The notes under the pieces were generated by a model. The model did not search any database. It worked only from the letters and a program-made list of their open reading frames with translations, and was not told the DNA's origin. This document shows positions 37,908 to 47,800 of a stretch of 64,000 nt of DNA, one piece after another. The stretch lies in NCBI RefSeq assembly GCF_003390375.1, contig NZ_QUOT01000001.1:1426001-1490000 (forward strand). Direction: 5' to 3'. Source of the DNA: Thalassotalea euphylliae. Its GTDB lineage: Bacteria; Pseudomonadota; Gammaproteobacteria; Enterobacterales; Alteromonadaceae. Both the position numbers and the translations under genes were made by a program. Position 1 is the stretch's first letter. The number at the start of each line of letters is the position of its first letter.

Positions 37908-38405
37908 CTAGAAGCTCCACTCATAACTTAGCGCCACATTTTCAGAGCCTGGGTTGATATCGCCAAAGCCCGCATTAGAAATATGGCCAAACTCAAATTT
38001 AACCGCTTGCTCTGCATTAACGTGATAGCGAGCTATAAAACGGCTGTAAAATTCAATATTGTCGCCAAGCGCTTCAGTATGTTTTAAATACCCAGCAGAA
38101 AAGCCAAACCCCGCGGTAACATTGGGCATCACTTGCCAATAACGATTAGCACCAACCGCATAATATTGGTTGCCATCAACATCCGACATAAACATAAATG
38201 TTGGTTTTACGTTATATATCGTAGGAAGCGTATGGTAGTCATACTGAACAAAGAACGCTTCCGTTGTAGTAGAGTCGAATATTCCCCAGTTAGACACACC
38301 GATACTTGCTGTTTGACCTGTCACAGTATCAGCCATACTGATTGAGCTTGTTAAGCCCAGCGCAACGAACGATGCTGGCACGAGGAAACTTTTAAAGATT
38401 TTCAT
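37908..38405 (-). CDS. PagL-like lipid A 3-O-deacylase (acyloxyacyl hydrolase)
   Basis: 165 residues with a signal peptide (cleavage after SMA, residue 24-25) and alternating beta strands ending in Phe (YEWSF), an eight-strand outer-membrane barrel pattern. Near the C-terminus, FGHISNAGFGDINPGSEN carries His141, Ser143 and Glu155; the spacing H, +2, +14 equals that of the catalytic His126/Ser128/Glu140 of Pseudomonas PagL. The enzyme would remove the 3-O-acyl chain of lipid A at the outer membrane. The rest of the barrel is diverged, so a simple barrel protein remains possible. Confidence 0.82.
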   Translation of the reverse strand: MKIFKSFLVPASFVALGLTSSISMADTVTGQTASIGVSNWGIFDSTTTEAFFVQYDYHTLPTIYNVKPTFMFMSDVDGNQYYAVGANRYWQVMPNVTAGFGFSAGYLKHTEALGDNIEFYSRFIARYHVNAEQAVKFEFGHISNAGFGDINPGSENVALSYEWSF

Positions 38406-38602
38406 ACTTTCACCCCATTGGTTAAAACTGTCTACTGCTCAAATTATCGGCAAGGATAATGCTTCAACCGCTCCATTACCGTTATCAAATGTTAACTATT
38501 GGTTATTTATTTTGCCGGCAGCGACAATCGCAATAAAAACCATTAGCGTGCCGCGCCAGCTATATGCGATTCAAACAGCTGGCAACAGCGATTAACCAGC
38601 AA

Positions 38603-39556
38603 CTAAAAAGGCGCAAACGAATCCTTAGCTGTTTTTGGCATGGTCCAGCGCTCCTCTGCTGACAAAGCCTCAGCTGGCATAATATTTCTAGGAATTTGCA
38701 TACGGTCGCCATACAACCAAAACACTAGATTCGAACGCTGACCAGATTTGATCGGCTGCGCCGCATGGGCAACACTGCCGCGATGAATCAAGGCTGTACC
38801 CGGCGCAAACGATAGGCGTTTAATGGCACCGGTTTGACGATCATAAAAATCTACCTCAGAGCCCGTAAACTCTTCACCCGGCAAGTTCATATTGATATTT
38901 AACGTAGCCGCCGACGCATCAGTATGAAGGCGCAATGAAGTATCAACGCCAGCTTGGTACTGAATCGAAAAGCCGAAGGTTTGCGTATCGTAACCCGTAA
39001 TATCGGGGAACAACATCCGAGCGATTGGTCGCATATAGCTATTCATCAGCTCCTGATAAAATGCCTGAAAACTGGGAGCAGCTAGATAACCTTCTGAACG
39101 TTCATCCAACATAGCGCCAAAACGATTAAGGGCGATACCGTAAGGTGGCCTTAATGGAATACCCGCATCGGCCACTTGGGTAAAATAATCGCGTAATTCG
39201 GCTAAGCGCTCAGGATTAAAAAACTGCGTTTGATAAACACCCGGCGCCACTTCTTGCCATAAGTTTTTCACCTCAGATTCAGTAACTGGAGTTTGCCAAG
39301 CTTGATTAACCGCTGCGCGCAGCTTGTTATCGAACAAGTCGTCAGTTAATACAGGTAAGGTGCTTTGCTCAGTCTGCTGCCACTCTTGCCATGCGCTGGT
39401 AAACAATTCGCGATTATCATCCCAAAATGCTTGTACAGTAGGCGCCCGCGCTAACATGGCATCACGCGAAGGCAATGCTAATGCCCTCGCCTTCGCTAAG
39501 CTCGGCGTAGATAAGCTCGATGTAGATAAATTTGTAGAAACTGCTGTGTTATTCAT
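38603..39556 (-). CDS. 2-oxoglutarate/Fe(II)-dependent oxygenase family protein
   Basis: 317 residues from the ATG at 39556, which has GGAG 6 bases before it; an in-frame TTG at 39568 is inferior. The iron facial triad is visible: His211 and Asp213 (LRLHTDASA) and His264 (GSVAHAAQP), with the 2OG-binding Arg a few residues on in SGQRSNLVFW. Residues 1-90 form a helical N-terminal extension, Ser/Thr-rich at the start. The hydroxylated substrate is unknown; no pathway genes are adjacent. Confidence 0.83.
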   Translation of the reverse strand: MNNTAVSTNLSTSSLSTPSLAKARALALPSRDAMLARAPTVQAFWDDNRELFTSAWQEWQQTEQSTLPVLTDDLFDNKLRAAVNQAWQTPVTESEVKNLWQEVAPGVYQTQFFNPERLAELRDYFTQVADAGIPLRPPYGIALNRFGAMLDERSEGYLAAPSFQAFYQELMNSYMRPIARMLFPDITGYDTQTFGFSIQYQAGVDTSLRLHTDASAATLNINMNLPGEEFTGSEVDFYDRQTGAIKRLSFAPGTALIHRGSVAHAAQPIKSGQRSNLVFWLYGDRMQIPRNIMPAEALSAEERWTMPKTAKDSFAPF

Positions 39557-40023
39557 TACTGCCTCCAAATCGATTACCTAAAAGCAAATGCTATTAAGCA
39601 CTTTCTGTTAGGTAATTGCTGCAACGGCTTTAACATGAGAGAGCCGCAAAAAAATAAGTGAAAAATTGATGGCGGGAAATTTATTACATTAAGATAAATG
39701 AATAAACAACCAATAAAATAATACAGTATTTCTTTATTGTTAATAATAAAGATATACGCTATGGAATGAGGCCTTGCTTCACAGCGCTGTTTTGAGATGC
39801 CTAGAGCTAGTTAGAGCGACAGAGATAAGCCGACTACTGCTACTGATTGTTCTCACTTTGTCACTAGTGTTATGGTTTAATGCCTATACCTAAACAAACA
39901 CTGCGGCTAAACACAGTTTTGCTAAGCAAGCTCTAGCTAAACAAAACGCATGCTTGAAACGCATGATTGCAGTCAGCAAGACAGCAGTAGTAATACCAGA
40001 AATAGTATCAAGGAGATCACCCA
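39557..40023. other. Divergent intergenic region
   Basis: About 470 bases between the oxygenase and IspZ-like genes. It has an AT-rich core (around 39640-39770) that should contain promoters, and an AGGAG at 40011-40015 serving the plus-strand gene. No convincing ORF, RNA gene or terminator. Confidence 0.5.
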
Positions 40024-41016
40024 ATGCGTTTATGGACGTACAAGCGCGCTTTTCAATACGAAAACAATAATTATGAAGTCAAATTTAGCTTCACTTTCAC
40101 CACTTACACCTCTCAACTATTTTGCAATAACACCATAATTGACCAAGTTACTGGCACTTTTGTTGAAGGCTTGCCAGTGATCAAACACAAAGTTGAGCCG
40201 CCCACTATTCAAGGTGTTGATGGAAGCAGTGAATTAATTAACAGCAGTTTAAAAACAGCGTTCACAGTATCTGTGGGTTATATCAGCCTTTGGAAGGTTG
40301 GTATTGAAGTTAACAATAGCATTGATAATGAAGACGGAAACAAACTGATCTACGCCAGCCATCCCGGCAAAGACATCCACTACGGGGTAAAGATGGTCGG
40401 CAAACTTAATAGCGCTCATGTTTCACCACAAACGCAAGCAAAAATGGAAGTGCAACGCCAAAAATGGCAACAAAACAAACATTCAATATTTGCCGATATC
40501 GGCCTTGGTTTGGCGTTTTTTGTCGTTGCTAAAATCACGGGGGATTTAACGATTGCCGCCTTGACAGGGGTAACCTTAGGGCTAGCACTGGTAGTACTCC
40601 AACGTTTTGTAAAAGTAGATCTGCTCGGTGGTTTTGCCGTTTTTGGCACTGTTATGCTGATGATCTCAGGTATTTTTTCGCTGGTGTTTCAAAGTGAATA
40701 TCTAGTGCAACTCAAAGGTACATTTATGGGGCTAATAAGTGCTTCAGTACTGTTAATTGATGGCTTATTCAGAAAAGGTAGCTACTTTGGCGCACGCTTT
40801 GAGCGCTACCTTAACGCTCCTATTGCGCATCAATTTTTTGTCATTGGTCTGGCGGTGATAGGTGTCATAATGGCGGGGGTAAACTACCTAGTCGCCAACT
40901 ACATGAGTGAAGATTTTTGGCTTAACTACGACACTTTTCTAGAAATGCCTTTGTATTTTGTATTGTTTTTTACCTTAGTTTGGCGGGCAGGTATGACAAA
41001 TCGAACGGTAAATTAA
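40024..41016 (+). CDS. Membrane protein with N-terminal domain fused to IspZ/YciB-like septation domain
   Basis: 330 residues with AGGAG 8 bases before the ATG. Residues 1-120 are hydrophilic and beta-rich (YKRAFQYENNNYEVKFSFTF) with no membrane segment. Residues ~150-325 contain five to six helices resembling the intracellular septation protein A family: FADIGLGLAFFVVAKITGDL, VVLQRFVKVDLLGG, LIDGLFRKGSYFGARFERYL and WLNYDTFLEMPLYFV. Canonical IspZ is only ~180 residues, so the N-terminal domain is an addition. A role in envelope or division is inferred from the family. Confidence 0.78.
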   Translation: MRLWTYKRAFQYENNNYEVKFSFTFTTYTSQLFCNNTIIDQVTGTFVEGLPVIKHKVEPPTIQGVDGSSELINSSLKTAFTVSVGYISLWKVGIEVNNSIDNEDGNKLIYASHPGKDIHYGVKMVGKLNSAHVSPQTQAKMEVQRQKWQQNKHSIFADIGLGLAFFVVAKITGDLTIAALTGVTLGLALVVLQRFVKVDLLGGFAVFGTVMLMISGIFSLVFQSEYLVQLKGTFMGLISASVLLIDGLFRKGSYFGARFERYLNAPIAHQFFVIGLAVIGVIMAGVNYLVANYMSEDFWLNYDTFLEMPLYFVLFFTLVWRAGMTNRTVN

Positions 41017-41100
41017 GCTCAGCAAAAGGAGCTAAGCTCATTAAAGAGAGCTAAGCTCCTTAACTATTCAGTTATTTGACCTTTCAGCTATGTTTCCCAG

Positions 41101-41994
41101 CTATTTCTCCCAGTATGGCACCTCACCATAGTACTCAATAAAGTAATCGATAAAGGCACGTACTTTTGGTGCCAGTAAACGTGAGCTTGGATAAACCGCC
41201 CAAATCGCGGTATCGGTTGTTAATGGGTAGTCTTTTAGCACTTGCACTAGCTCACCTTTAGCTAGCGCTTTATAGGCACACCAAATTGAGGTTATGGTTA
41301 ATCCTGCACCATCAATACAAGCATCGCGAATCGACTCACCATTATCAATGCGAATAGCTCCCTTAACTTTAATTTTTTCAATGCCATTGGGGGTTTGAAA
41401 ATCCCAGTGGTCAATACCAATTAGGTTAATACACTCGTGATTGAGCAAGTCGGCAGGCGTGCTAGGTTCGCCATACTTTTCAATATAGTCAGGTGATGCA
41501 CAAATGATGCGCCTGTCAGCGGCGAGCTTTCTGGCAACTAAGGTTGAATCATTTAAAGCGGCATTGCGAATGGCAATATCAAAGCCCCCTTCCACCATAT
41601 CAACTATGCTATCACTTTGCCTAAGATCCACTTTCAGCTCAGGATGCGCTGTTACAAACTCTTTTAACGCCGGCACGATATGCATTCGCCCAAACGATGA
41701 TGGCGCGGTAACACGAATCGTGCCTTGCGGAGTAAAGCTGCCAGCACCAACCGATGCCTTAGCACTATCAACCGCGTTAAGCACTTCTTCCGCATGGGGT
41801 AAAAACTCGCGCCCTTCCTCAGTTAACGAGACTTTGCGGGTCGTTCGGTGAATTAACTTCACCCCAAGTGACTCTTCCAACTTGTTAATATGCATACTGG
41901 CCACAGGAGGCGACAGGTTTAGTTCGCTACCGGCTTTACTAATATTGTGTAATGCAGCGACACGGACAAAGAGTCTAAGGTGGTCGTTGTTCAT
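41101..41994 (-). CDS. LysR family transcriptional regulator
   Basis: 297 residues: HTH at ~15-40 (AALHNISKAGSELNLSPPVA), then the effector-binding domain (RVTAPSSFGRMHIVPALKEF, IAIRNAALNDSTLVARKLAA). It resembles the DsdC/YafC-like branch that controls a divergent gene. The divergent neighbour encodes an MDR-family reductase 172 bases away, the likely target. Confidence 0.92.
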   Translation of the reverse strand: MNNDHLRLFVRVAALHNISKAGSELNLSPPVASMHINKLEESLGVKLIHRTTRKVSLTEEGREFLPHAEEVLNAVDSAKASVGAGSFTPQGTIRVTAPSSFGRMHIVPALKEFVTAHPELKVDLRQSDSIVDMVEGGFDIAIRNAALNDSTLVARKLAADRRIICASPDYIEKYGEPSTPADLLNHECINLIGIDHWDFQTPNGIEKIKVKGAIRIDNGESIRDACIDGAGLTITSIWCAYKALAKGELVQVLKDYPLTTDTAIWAVYPSSRLLAPKVRAFIDYFIEYYGEVPYWEK

Positions 41995-42166
41995 AATGAA
42001 TCACTCGCTATCAACACCAATTATTAAATAAATCTTAAAACAGATTGCATAGCAGAGTCTATTATCAAGCTTTAATTCTGTAAATATACTTTCCTCACTT
42101 AATCGAAACAGCCATTTCACGGCTGACAATGTTCACAACAGAAGCACTGACTAGAGGCAATACAAG

Positions 42167-43168
42167 ATGACAACGCAAATGAAGGCAATGATAATTAACG
42201 AATTTGGCGGTAGTGATGTATTTACAGCGACAGAGCTCGCTAAACCTGAGGCAACCGCCGGCCACGTTGTAGTAAAGGTTAAAGCAACCAGCGTTAATAC
42301 CGTTGATACTATGATTCGCCAAATGGGTGAAGATTTAGCGCCATTGTCGCCGACACTACCCGGTGTATTAGGGATGGATTTTGCTGGTGTTATCGACTCT
42401 GTGGGTGAAGGAGTTATAGGCTTTGCTGTCGGTGATGAAGTGTATGGTTGTGCTGGCGGTCTAGCCGACTTACAAGGTGCATTAGCTGAGTTTATGCTAG
42501 CTGACGCTAAGCTTATCGCTCACAAACCAAAATCACTTTCAATGCGCGAAGCTGCGGCAATTCCACTAGTTGGTATTACCGCTTATGAAGGCTTAGTTCG
42601 CGCTGGTGTTAGCCAAGGTCAAAAAGTATTAGTGCATGGCGGCGCAGGTGGTGTTGGTCATATTGCCGTACAGCTTGCTAACTATTTCGGTGGCGATGTC
42701 TATGCAACGGGTGGTGAACAATCGCAACAAGCACTGATTGAAGAGCTAGGCGCAACCGCGATCAACTATAAAACTGAAAGCGTTGCAGACTATGTTAGCA
42801 AATACACCAACGGCGCTGGCTTTGATCCCGTGTTCGATTCAGTCGGTGCAGGCAATCTGATTAACTCGTTTGAAGCAGCGGCATTAAATGCCAATGTTGC
42901 CACTACCGTTTCTATGGTTGAGTTAGACCTTACCTTAGCCCATTTTAAAGGCTTATCACTGCATGTAGTCTTTATGTTAATTCCGATGCTACACAACCAC
43001 AAACGCGAAGAGCACGGTGAGATTTTAGCGAAATTGGCTGAAATTGCTGATGCAGGCAAGCTAACACCAATTGTAGATAAAGAAGAATTTACCCTTGAAC
43101 AAGTCGGTAAAGCCCACGATCGCTTAGCCAGTGGTCAAGCAATTGGTAAAGTGGTTGTTTCTGTCTAG
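42167..43168 (+). CDS. MDR-superfamily alcohol dehydrogenase/quinone oxidoreductase
   Basis: 333 residues. The GroES-like N-terminal half (VVKVKATSVNTVDTMIRQMG, VLGMDFAGVIDSVGEGVIGF) is followed by a Rossmann domain with the NAD(P) motif VHGGAGGVGHIAVQLANYFG. Catalytic zinc ligands are not clearly present, favouring a zinc-independent quinone-reductase-like enzyme. The divergent LysR gene probably regulates it, perhaps in response to an electrophile. Ends at a strong terminator. Confidence 0.9.
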   Translation: MTTQMKAMIINEFGGSDVFTATELAKPEATAGHVVVKVKATSVNTVDTMIRQMGEDLAPLSPTLPGVLGMDFAGVIDSVGEGVIGFAVGDEVYGCAGGLADLQGALAEFMLADAKLIAHKPKSLSMREAAAIPLVGITAYEGLVRAGVSQGQKVLVHGGAGGVGHIAVQLANYFGGDVYATGGEQSQQALIEELGATAINYKTESVADYVSKYTNGAGFDPVFDSVGAGNLINSFEAAALNANVATTVSMVELDLTLAHFKGLSLHVVFMLIPMLHNHKREEHGEILAKLAEIADAGKLTPIVDKEEFTLEQVGKAHDRLASGQAIGKVVVSV

Positions 43169-43200
43169 CGTCCTAGTCAAACGTAAATAAACCAAAGCAC

Positions 43201-43239
43201 AAAGAGAGCCGATTAGTGGCTCTCTTTCTCCCTTTTTTT
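43201..43239 (+). terminator. Terminator after the MDR-reductase gene
   Basis: Perfect 10-bp stem AAAGAGAGCC / GGCTCTCTTT with a 7-base loop and a seven-T run. A GTG in the loop opens an artificial 24-codon extension of the next gene. Confidence 0.92.
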
Positions 43240-43287
43240 AACTCAATATTTGAATCGGTATTACACCTTTTATGTACTAAGGTGCCC

Positions 43288-44676
43288 ATGATTTTGTTTC
43301 GCATATCACAACCCTCTCCTCAATTTAACGCCTTGCTGCAACAAACATTGCCTATGCTAGTGGGCTTGCTTGCGATTATGGGTAATCAATTAATTGATAA
43401 TGCATTTATTGGTCAACTAGGTGAGCAGCCGTTAGCGGTGGTTGGTTATTCATTGCCTGTTTATCAACTCATTATTGGCATACAGGTAGGGATAGGTGTT
43501 GCAACAACCGCTTGTGCGTCTGCGGCATTAGGCGCAGGTAAAACAAACTATGCGCGCCAGTTAGGAGCTATTGTTTTGGGGCTAGGCAGTGTATTGGTCA
43601 CCATCGTATGTACCCTACTTTGGTACTATCAAGAAACAATTGCCAGCATACTTGGTGCTGATAATTCACTTTATCCATTACTACGCAGCTACTGGTTACC
43701 TTGGTTATTCAGCTGCTGGCTTGGCGCGTTATTGCATTTAGGCTACTGCATTTGCCGCTCTTTTGGCCAAGCACTGATTCCCGGAAAGGTGATGGTGCTA
43801 AGTAGCATTATCAACTTAATACTCGACCCTGTACTTATCTTCTATTTTGATTTGAATTTAGCAGGCGCAGCTTGGGCAACTTGTATCGCGTTTGGCATCG
43901 GCCTTATCGTAATTTTCAGAAGTATAATTGCCAGCTATTTCTTAATGTTGCCGGTAAATACTCAAGTAGTTCGAAAAGGTGTAAAAGCCATCACGCAAAC
44001 AACACTGCCTGCCATGCTAAGCCAATTTTTACCGCCGCTATCAGCAATATTTGTCACTATGATTATTGCTGGCTATGGTAATTCAGCTATCGGCGCTTGG
44101 GGGTTAGCGAATCGCTTAGAATATATTCTGATTATTCTGGTTTTAGCGCTAACCATGGCATTGCCGCAAATGGTTGGTCGATTAAAAGGTGAAAAGAACT
44201 ATCGCGATATCCAATCACTGGTAAAAAACGCACTGCTCTTTGTTGTATCTTTGCAATGTGTATTTGCGGTGGTGATTTGGCTAAGCGCAGATCTATTTGT
44301 GCAACTACTCACCCATGAGCAAGGGGTACAAGCTGTTGTTGAACAATACCTAATGATGGTGCCAATTAGCTACGGTTCGCTCGGTGTTTGCATGATCAGC
44401 ATTTCAGTGTGCAATGCCATTGGACTGCCGCGAACTGGCTTAGTTATTTCCATTGTTCGTTTGTTTATTTGCTACCTGCCATTAGTGTGGCTGGGCGTTG
44501 AGCTTTATGGGTTAACTGGCGTCTTTATCGGCGCTTGCTTAGGTAACCTTATCTGCGGCCTTATGGCGTGGCAAGTATTGAGCAAGTACCTGAATAAATT
44601 TAACACTAATCTAGAACTAACTTTGCCAGCGGAGCAATCAGCTAAACCAATAGCACAAGCAAACACGCAAAGCTGA
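43288..44676 (+). CDS. MATE family efflux transporter
   Basis: 462 residues, about twelve membrane helices in two halves. The start at 43288 (MILFRISQPSPQF) has AAGG just before it; a longer frame starts within the terminator hairpin. Features include LPMLVGLLAIMGNQLIDNAF (helix 1), FIGQLGEQPLAVVGYSLPVY and LANRLEYILIILVLALTMAL. MATE proteins expel cationic drugs or metabolites using Na+ or H+ gradients. Substrate unknown. Confidence 0.93.
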   Translation: MILFRISQPSPQFNALLQQTLPMLVGLLAIMGNQLIDNAFIGQLGEQPLAVVGYSLPVYQLIIGIQVGIGVATTACASAALGAGKTNYARQLGAIVLGLGSVLVTIVCTLLWYYQETIASILGADNSLYPLLRSYWLPWLFSCWLGALLHLGYCICRSFGQALIPGKVMVLSSIINLILDPVLIFYFDLNLAGAAWATCIAFGIGLIVIFRSIIASYFLMLPVNTQVVRKGVKAITQTTLPAMLSQFLPPLSAIFVTMIIAGYGNSAIGAWGLANRLEYILIILVLALTMALPQMVGRLKGEKNYRDIQSLVKNALLFVVSLQCVFAVVIWLSADLFVQLLTHEQGVQAVVEQYLMMVPISYGSLGVCMISISVCNAIGLPRTGLVISIVRLFICYLPLVWLGVELYGLTGVFIGACLGNLICGLMAWQVLSKYLNKFNTNLELTLPAEQSAKPIAQANTQS

Positions 44677-44742
44677 TAGCCATACTTTTAAGAATATTGC
44701 TAACAATACTGTTTATAATATAAGGTCTACAACACTTAATAC

Positions 44743-44812
44743 TACGTCACTTACTACAAGCACAAATGAGCTAGCTAAACTGTGCTAGCTAAAGATAGCA
44801 ATAAGTGACGTA
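44743..44812. repeat. Nested inverted repeats between convergent genes
   Basis: Outer perfect 11-bp arms TACGTCACTTA (44743-44753) and TAAGTGACGTA (44802-44812); inner 7-bp arms AGCTAGC (44769-44775) and GCTAGCT (44784-44790). It lies between the convergent MATE gene and the 1549-residue gene. It may be a bidirectional terminator-like hairpin, but there is no clean T run. Confidence 0.7.
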
Positions 44813-44865
44813 TTTGAGCCTTCAAAATAAACTGGCTTAACAATAGCCGTCGCTTTTAACGAGAA

Positions 44866-47800
44866 TTAGTTGCTGTTACCTCCATCACCATTACTATCAC
44901 CGCTATTGCCATCACCGTCGGTACTATTTTCACTGCCCTCTTTCTTCTCGCATTTGGTGACTTTAATTGACTCGCTTTCACCATCAGCTTTAGTTTTCTT
45001 GTATTCAACGTCTTTGTTGCCCTTATTTAAGCCTGTTTCCACCACTTTCTTAGCTATTTTATCGGCAGCTGACTCCTTGCCCTCATCTTTACTTTGCGTC
45101 ACATTTTTCGCTGCCGCATTAAAGGATTTAAGCACTTCTTTAATCTGCTCAGTCGCATCGGCATCGTTTAAATAGCCTTCTTTATGCAGCTTTTTGATCT
45201 GATCTATTTGTTTTGCTCCATCGCGTTTTTGATTCGCCATCACTGACAAGCTGGCAAAGTCTTTCGAAATAGAAGCCATATCGGTTGCCTGTTTTGCAGT
45301 TGTATTGAGTGCGCCTAGCGCATTTTTCTGGGTGCCTTCAAGGCCAGTAATATCGCTAAACACATCCCCTTGGCCGAGCAGTTTATAGGCATCAGCTAAA
45401 CTGGAGGGCGCAGGTGCCGCGGCAGCCGTTTGAATATTGATCAGATTTTCCGGCAAGTCTTTCGCTTGCAAGTTACCCGGCTCAGCGCGGCGGCTACCGG
45501 TATCAAGCGCACCAATTTCAGGTGCATCACCACAGCATGGCACTTCGTCAAAGCGCCAATGACGGCTTTCATCGATAGTTTCACAGCTATTGCATTGCCC
45601 CATCACTGATTCGGCATAAACGCCTTTGGTTGGCACACTAATGCGGTATGGGTCGATAGGTGTGGTGGGTTGATAATAAGCCAGTAAATCTTGCACACCG
45701 CGAAATACTGGATCGAGTCGTTCACCGGGGATAACTTTCAGCACTAAGTTGTTGCCGACAATGCCCATCACTTTATTTTCCACCACGCTTGCGACACTAC
45801 GACCACTGCTATTTGGCGCGAGGTAACCATCAAGTAAGCCAAACAGGCGACTGGCATCGATATTACTCCAAATCACTTTATGCGCTAGTTCCATATGTTC
45901 ATTTAAAAATTGCACTAAGGCACTGGCGGCGTCTTGATCTTCTTTGCGCGGATTAGATAATTCGCGATTATTAAGTGGCGTATAAAGCTGCGCGGCATCT
46001 GAGGTTGGCCCCATATTAAGCAGTTCAGCAATATAAGGCGGCACAAATGGCCCAAGCGGCCCTTGGTTACACAAAATATCATTATTAATGCGGTTACTAC
46101 GGGTGATGTAATCCCGCATATATTTGGTTTGATACCCTAAATGCATAGTGCGCAGAATGATTTTAGATGTTGATTTAACTGACGTACTGGCGGCCACCAC
46201 CAAATGCTGAATTTGCCGACGAGTTACAGTGCCGGTACCAGCGCTGGCAAAGCCGATGCGCAATGGTACGCCTTTGCGATACGTCGACAGTAAGGTTAAA
46301 TCTACATTGAGTAATTGCAGAGTGCCCACCTCGCTCACCGCATAAACCGACAGGGTATCAACAAACTGACGGACAATATCTGGCACGTATTGCTCTTCAA
46401 AAATCGCATCTTTTTCTTGATCGGTCAGTGGAACTGGGCGCTCCAAACTGATGGTCATTTTCTTATTAAACCAAGGAAAGTCGATGGTTAGATCGTACTC
46501 TTCCATTTTTTGCGCGGTATCGATGGCAGGGGTAAACGGCCGTGCTAGCTCAAACGACATGGTCATATAGCCGGAAAACGCTTGAATGACTTCGTCGGCA
46601 TGGCTGCCTGCTGGCAAGTCGGCATTCACATAGTTAGTTTCAATGCGCTCGATGGCATCAAAACCTTTTAACAGTTTTCTACCATACATAAAGCGCTGCA
46701 AGGTGTGTCGCCAGCGTAGCACTTTTTGATGGTCAAAATGGCTCATGGGCATAGGCACGAATAGACATTCCTGTACATCCACCAAGTTCTGCTCAACCGC
46801 ATAGTGTTTTAGTACTTCGAAATACTCTACGGTCATGGCATGGCAATGATTATTGTTTTTCACAACCTCAGTTTGCGCCCGCACATCTTCTTGCTGGCCA
46901 ACTGTTTGGACGACAGTATTACGCTGACTTCTCAAGCTTGACGCCGATTGTGAGGTGCTATCTTGCAAGCGATTTAGCGCGCTAGAGGCTAAATTTCGCG
47001 ATGATGACTGCGAGGCACTTGAACTGGAATTTGCGCCAGAATGGGCAACGCCACCAGCAACACCAAAAACAATGCCTTTAAAAAAGCCGCCAATACCACC
47101 GCCAATGCCACCAGAGCTAGACTTAGTGCGGTTAGACGATGAAGCCTGCATATTTTCATTGAGGTTAGCGCTCATAATTTCAGTAATATCACGGTCGCGC
47201 TCAATATTGGCGGTTAAGCTTTCGGTGGCAACAGTCGATTCATCGCGTCGCGCTTGCTCTGTTCTGTCCCAATCTAAAATAGAAATGCGTTTTTCCTGAC
47301 ATGGCGCCAGTGGCAAGCTATAAAGTAAATCCCCTAATGAATAGCCATCTGCTTTCCATTGCTGTTTAAAGTGCAGAATATGTCCATGGGCGATGGTGGT
47401 GTTTTCATAAATGGTGGGGGTTTCATCCCAGTCAATGCTGGTTTCTACGGTCAATTCCTGACGCCCTGGGTGATTGCGAATATAGGCGCGCTCTAACGCC
47501 AATACATAGCGCTGGCTGGTTTGTATTTCACGCATCAAATGCGTCAGCGTGGATTTAATCTCTTCGTAATTTTCATAAAAGTAGCGATCAATTAGCTCCA
47601 TGCCAAAGCTAACGCCAGAATTATAGAAATAGTAGTACTCATCAAGTAAGCGGACAAAGCCTGCGATACTGTCGACAAACACTTGGTAATATTCTTTAAT
47701 CTCAAGAATTTCTGGCAGCGATAAAATGCGAGTATTTGCCAATAAGTTTCGAATTTCTTGATACTTTTGCATTAGGCAAATAATGCCCATGGTTTCCCGT

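Noticed and set aside
43216..43287. GTG start that extends the MATE gene by 24 codons
   Set aside because: The GTG is in the loop of the preceding terminator; the ATG at 43288 has its own ribosome site and fits MATE N-termini.
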